Positions 24,547 to 25,042 of a stretch of 25,042 bases of DNA are shown piece after piece. Both the position numbers and the translations under genes were made by a program. The notes beneath the pieces were generated by a model. The model did not search any database. It saw only the letters and a program-made list of their open reading frames with translations, and was not told where the DNA came from. The DNA comes from JADHUC01 sp964617665 (GTDB lineage Bacteria > Planctomycetota > Planctomycetia > Pirellulales > Pirellulaceae), in contig CAZUAH010000170.1 in assembly GCA_964617665.1 (NCBI GenBank), positions 1-25,042 on the forward strand, in the 5' to 3' direction. Within the stretch, counting starts at the first letter, position 1. The number at the start of each line of letters is the position of its first letter.

Positions 24547-24912
24547 ATGAGCCAATTTCCCCCGGGAAGTGACAATCCGTTTGCCGACAAACCCGAGGAG
24601 AATCCCTATCAGAGTCCGCAGGCGTTTCCTCAGACTCCGGCTCGCAAACCGATCCGGGCGGGTGCAGTCAAGAACTACATGACCGAAGCGATCTTGTGTC
24701 TTCTATGCTGCGGTGGCGTTTTCGCGATTCCTGCTATTGTCTACGCCGCTCAGGTGAATCCGAAGCTCCAGGCTGGTGACTACAACGGCGCCGTCCGGGC
24801 ATCACAGAGCGCGAAGAATTGGTGCATTGTCGCGGTGTGTATTGGCGTGACGTGTGGCGGAGCCTCCATACTCCTTCAGTTTATGGCGGCGGCGGACAGT
24901 GGAGCATTCTAG
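24547..24912 (+). CDS. CD225/dispanin-like small membrane protein
   Basis: 121 residues. GGAGA (24536-24540) lies 6 nt before this ATG, so I do not use the longer open frame that begins at 24292. The N-terminus is disordered and proline-rich (NPFADKPEENPYQSPQAFPQTP), sharing the NPYQSPQ style common in planctomycetes. It is followed by NYMTEAILCLLCCGGVFAIPAIVYAAQVNPKLQAGDYNGAVRASQSAKNW and a second helix (CIVAVCIGVTCGGASILLQ). The two helices with a short charged loop, and the A-x-x-A-S-x-x-A-K pattern, match the CD225/dispanin family (known from interferon-induced transmembrane proteins and many bacteria). Its bacterial role is unknown. Membrane insertion and self-association are expected. 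A cysteine pair in helix 1 is a possible lipidation site (inference). Confidence 0.85.
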   Translation: MSQFPPGSDNPFADKPEENPYQSPQAFPQTPARKPIRAGAVKNYMTEAILCLLCCGGVFAIPAIVYAAQVNPKLQAGDYNGAVRASQSAKNWCIVAVCIGVTCGGASILLQFMAAADSGAF

Positions 24913-25042
24913 AGCCTGCGTCGAATCACAATAGTACCTCACGTCTCGTGTCTTTGTAGGTTGGCCCTCCGAGGTCGACCATTTCCCGACTGGTCCGGCG
25001 GCGCACTCTGCGAGCGCGTGGCCATGAAGTAGCGGCTCGGAT
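24913..25042. other. Right-edge stretch, no gene seen
   Basis: The last 130 bp contain no reading frame with family character. GGTCGACC-like GC-rich sequence near 24980 resembles dispersed planctomycete intergenic repeats, but only one copy is in view. Confidence 0.4.

Noticed and set aside
22279..24951. 12-bp inverted match around the autotransporter gene (GTGAGGTACTAT and its complement)
   Set aside because: Matches of this length are expected by chance in a window of this size, and there is no other sign of an element boundary.

Overview
The window looks like a piece of a planctomycete chromosome, probably from the Pirellulales group (inference). The main pointers are a giant secreted protein with a LEPR-XLL-type N-terminus (MEPRQLLA) and SdrD-B repeats, an LRR protein with the RFQFSLRSL membrane segment, small membrane proteins with NPY-rich N-termini, a secreted WD40 propeller, an FHA protein and an inverse-autotransporter-like barrel. 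Coding density is moderate, and intergenic regions carry hairpin-rich repeats.

Layout. 1-3378 (minus strand): a partial FHA-domain protein running off the left edge, an intrinsic terminator, a membrane-anchored coiled-coil protein and an EamA/DMT transporter. 3582-4400 (plus): a CAT-anticodon tRNA (Met), a STAS-domain protein and a 56-residue coiled-coil protein. 4420-5553 (minus): a periplasmic HtrA-type protease. 5993-12602 (plus): a secreted seven-repeat WD40 protein followed 55 bp later by an 1835-residue surface protein with ten SdrD-B repeats, a proline-rich hinge and FG-GAP/VCBS-like calcium loops; the two are probably co-transcribed. 12611-12678: an inverted repeat between converging genes. 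12687-14066 (minus): a short UvrC without the C-terminal HhH domain. 14352-16551: a YciA-like thioesterase, a three-TM LRR protein and a YbgC-like thioesterase.

16728-21202 (plus) holds a C69-type peptidase, an endonuclease/exonuclease/phosphatase (EEP) lipoprotein and a glycoside-hydrolase-like secreted protein. Three small mobile-repeat copies lie among them. Two are inverted copies of one 97-bp element: one sits in frame inside the signal peptide region of the peptidase, and the other supplies the C-terminus and stop codon of the EEP protein. A different element of about 190 bp, with terminal inverted repeats and a possible 8-bp target duplication, lies between these genes.

21347-25042 holds a frameshifted NPY-type membrane protein, a 565-bp gene-free stretch with two strong minus-strand terminators and a folded segment, an inverse autotransporter with a parallel beta-helix passenger, and a small CD225/dispanin-like membrane protein.

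Many of the genes act at the cell envelope: protease, WD40, giant repeat protein, peptidase, EEP lipoprotein, hydrolase and autotransporter. I see no CRISPR array, no phage and no intact transposase. The most unusual signals are the in-frame capture of a miniature element by two neighbouring genes, the two interleaved SdrD-B repeat classes with co-varying cysteine pairs, and the possible small RNA with tandem terminators near 22 kb.
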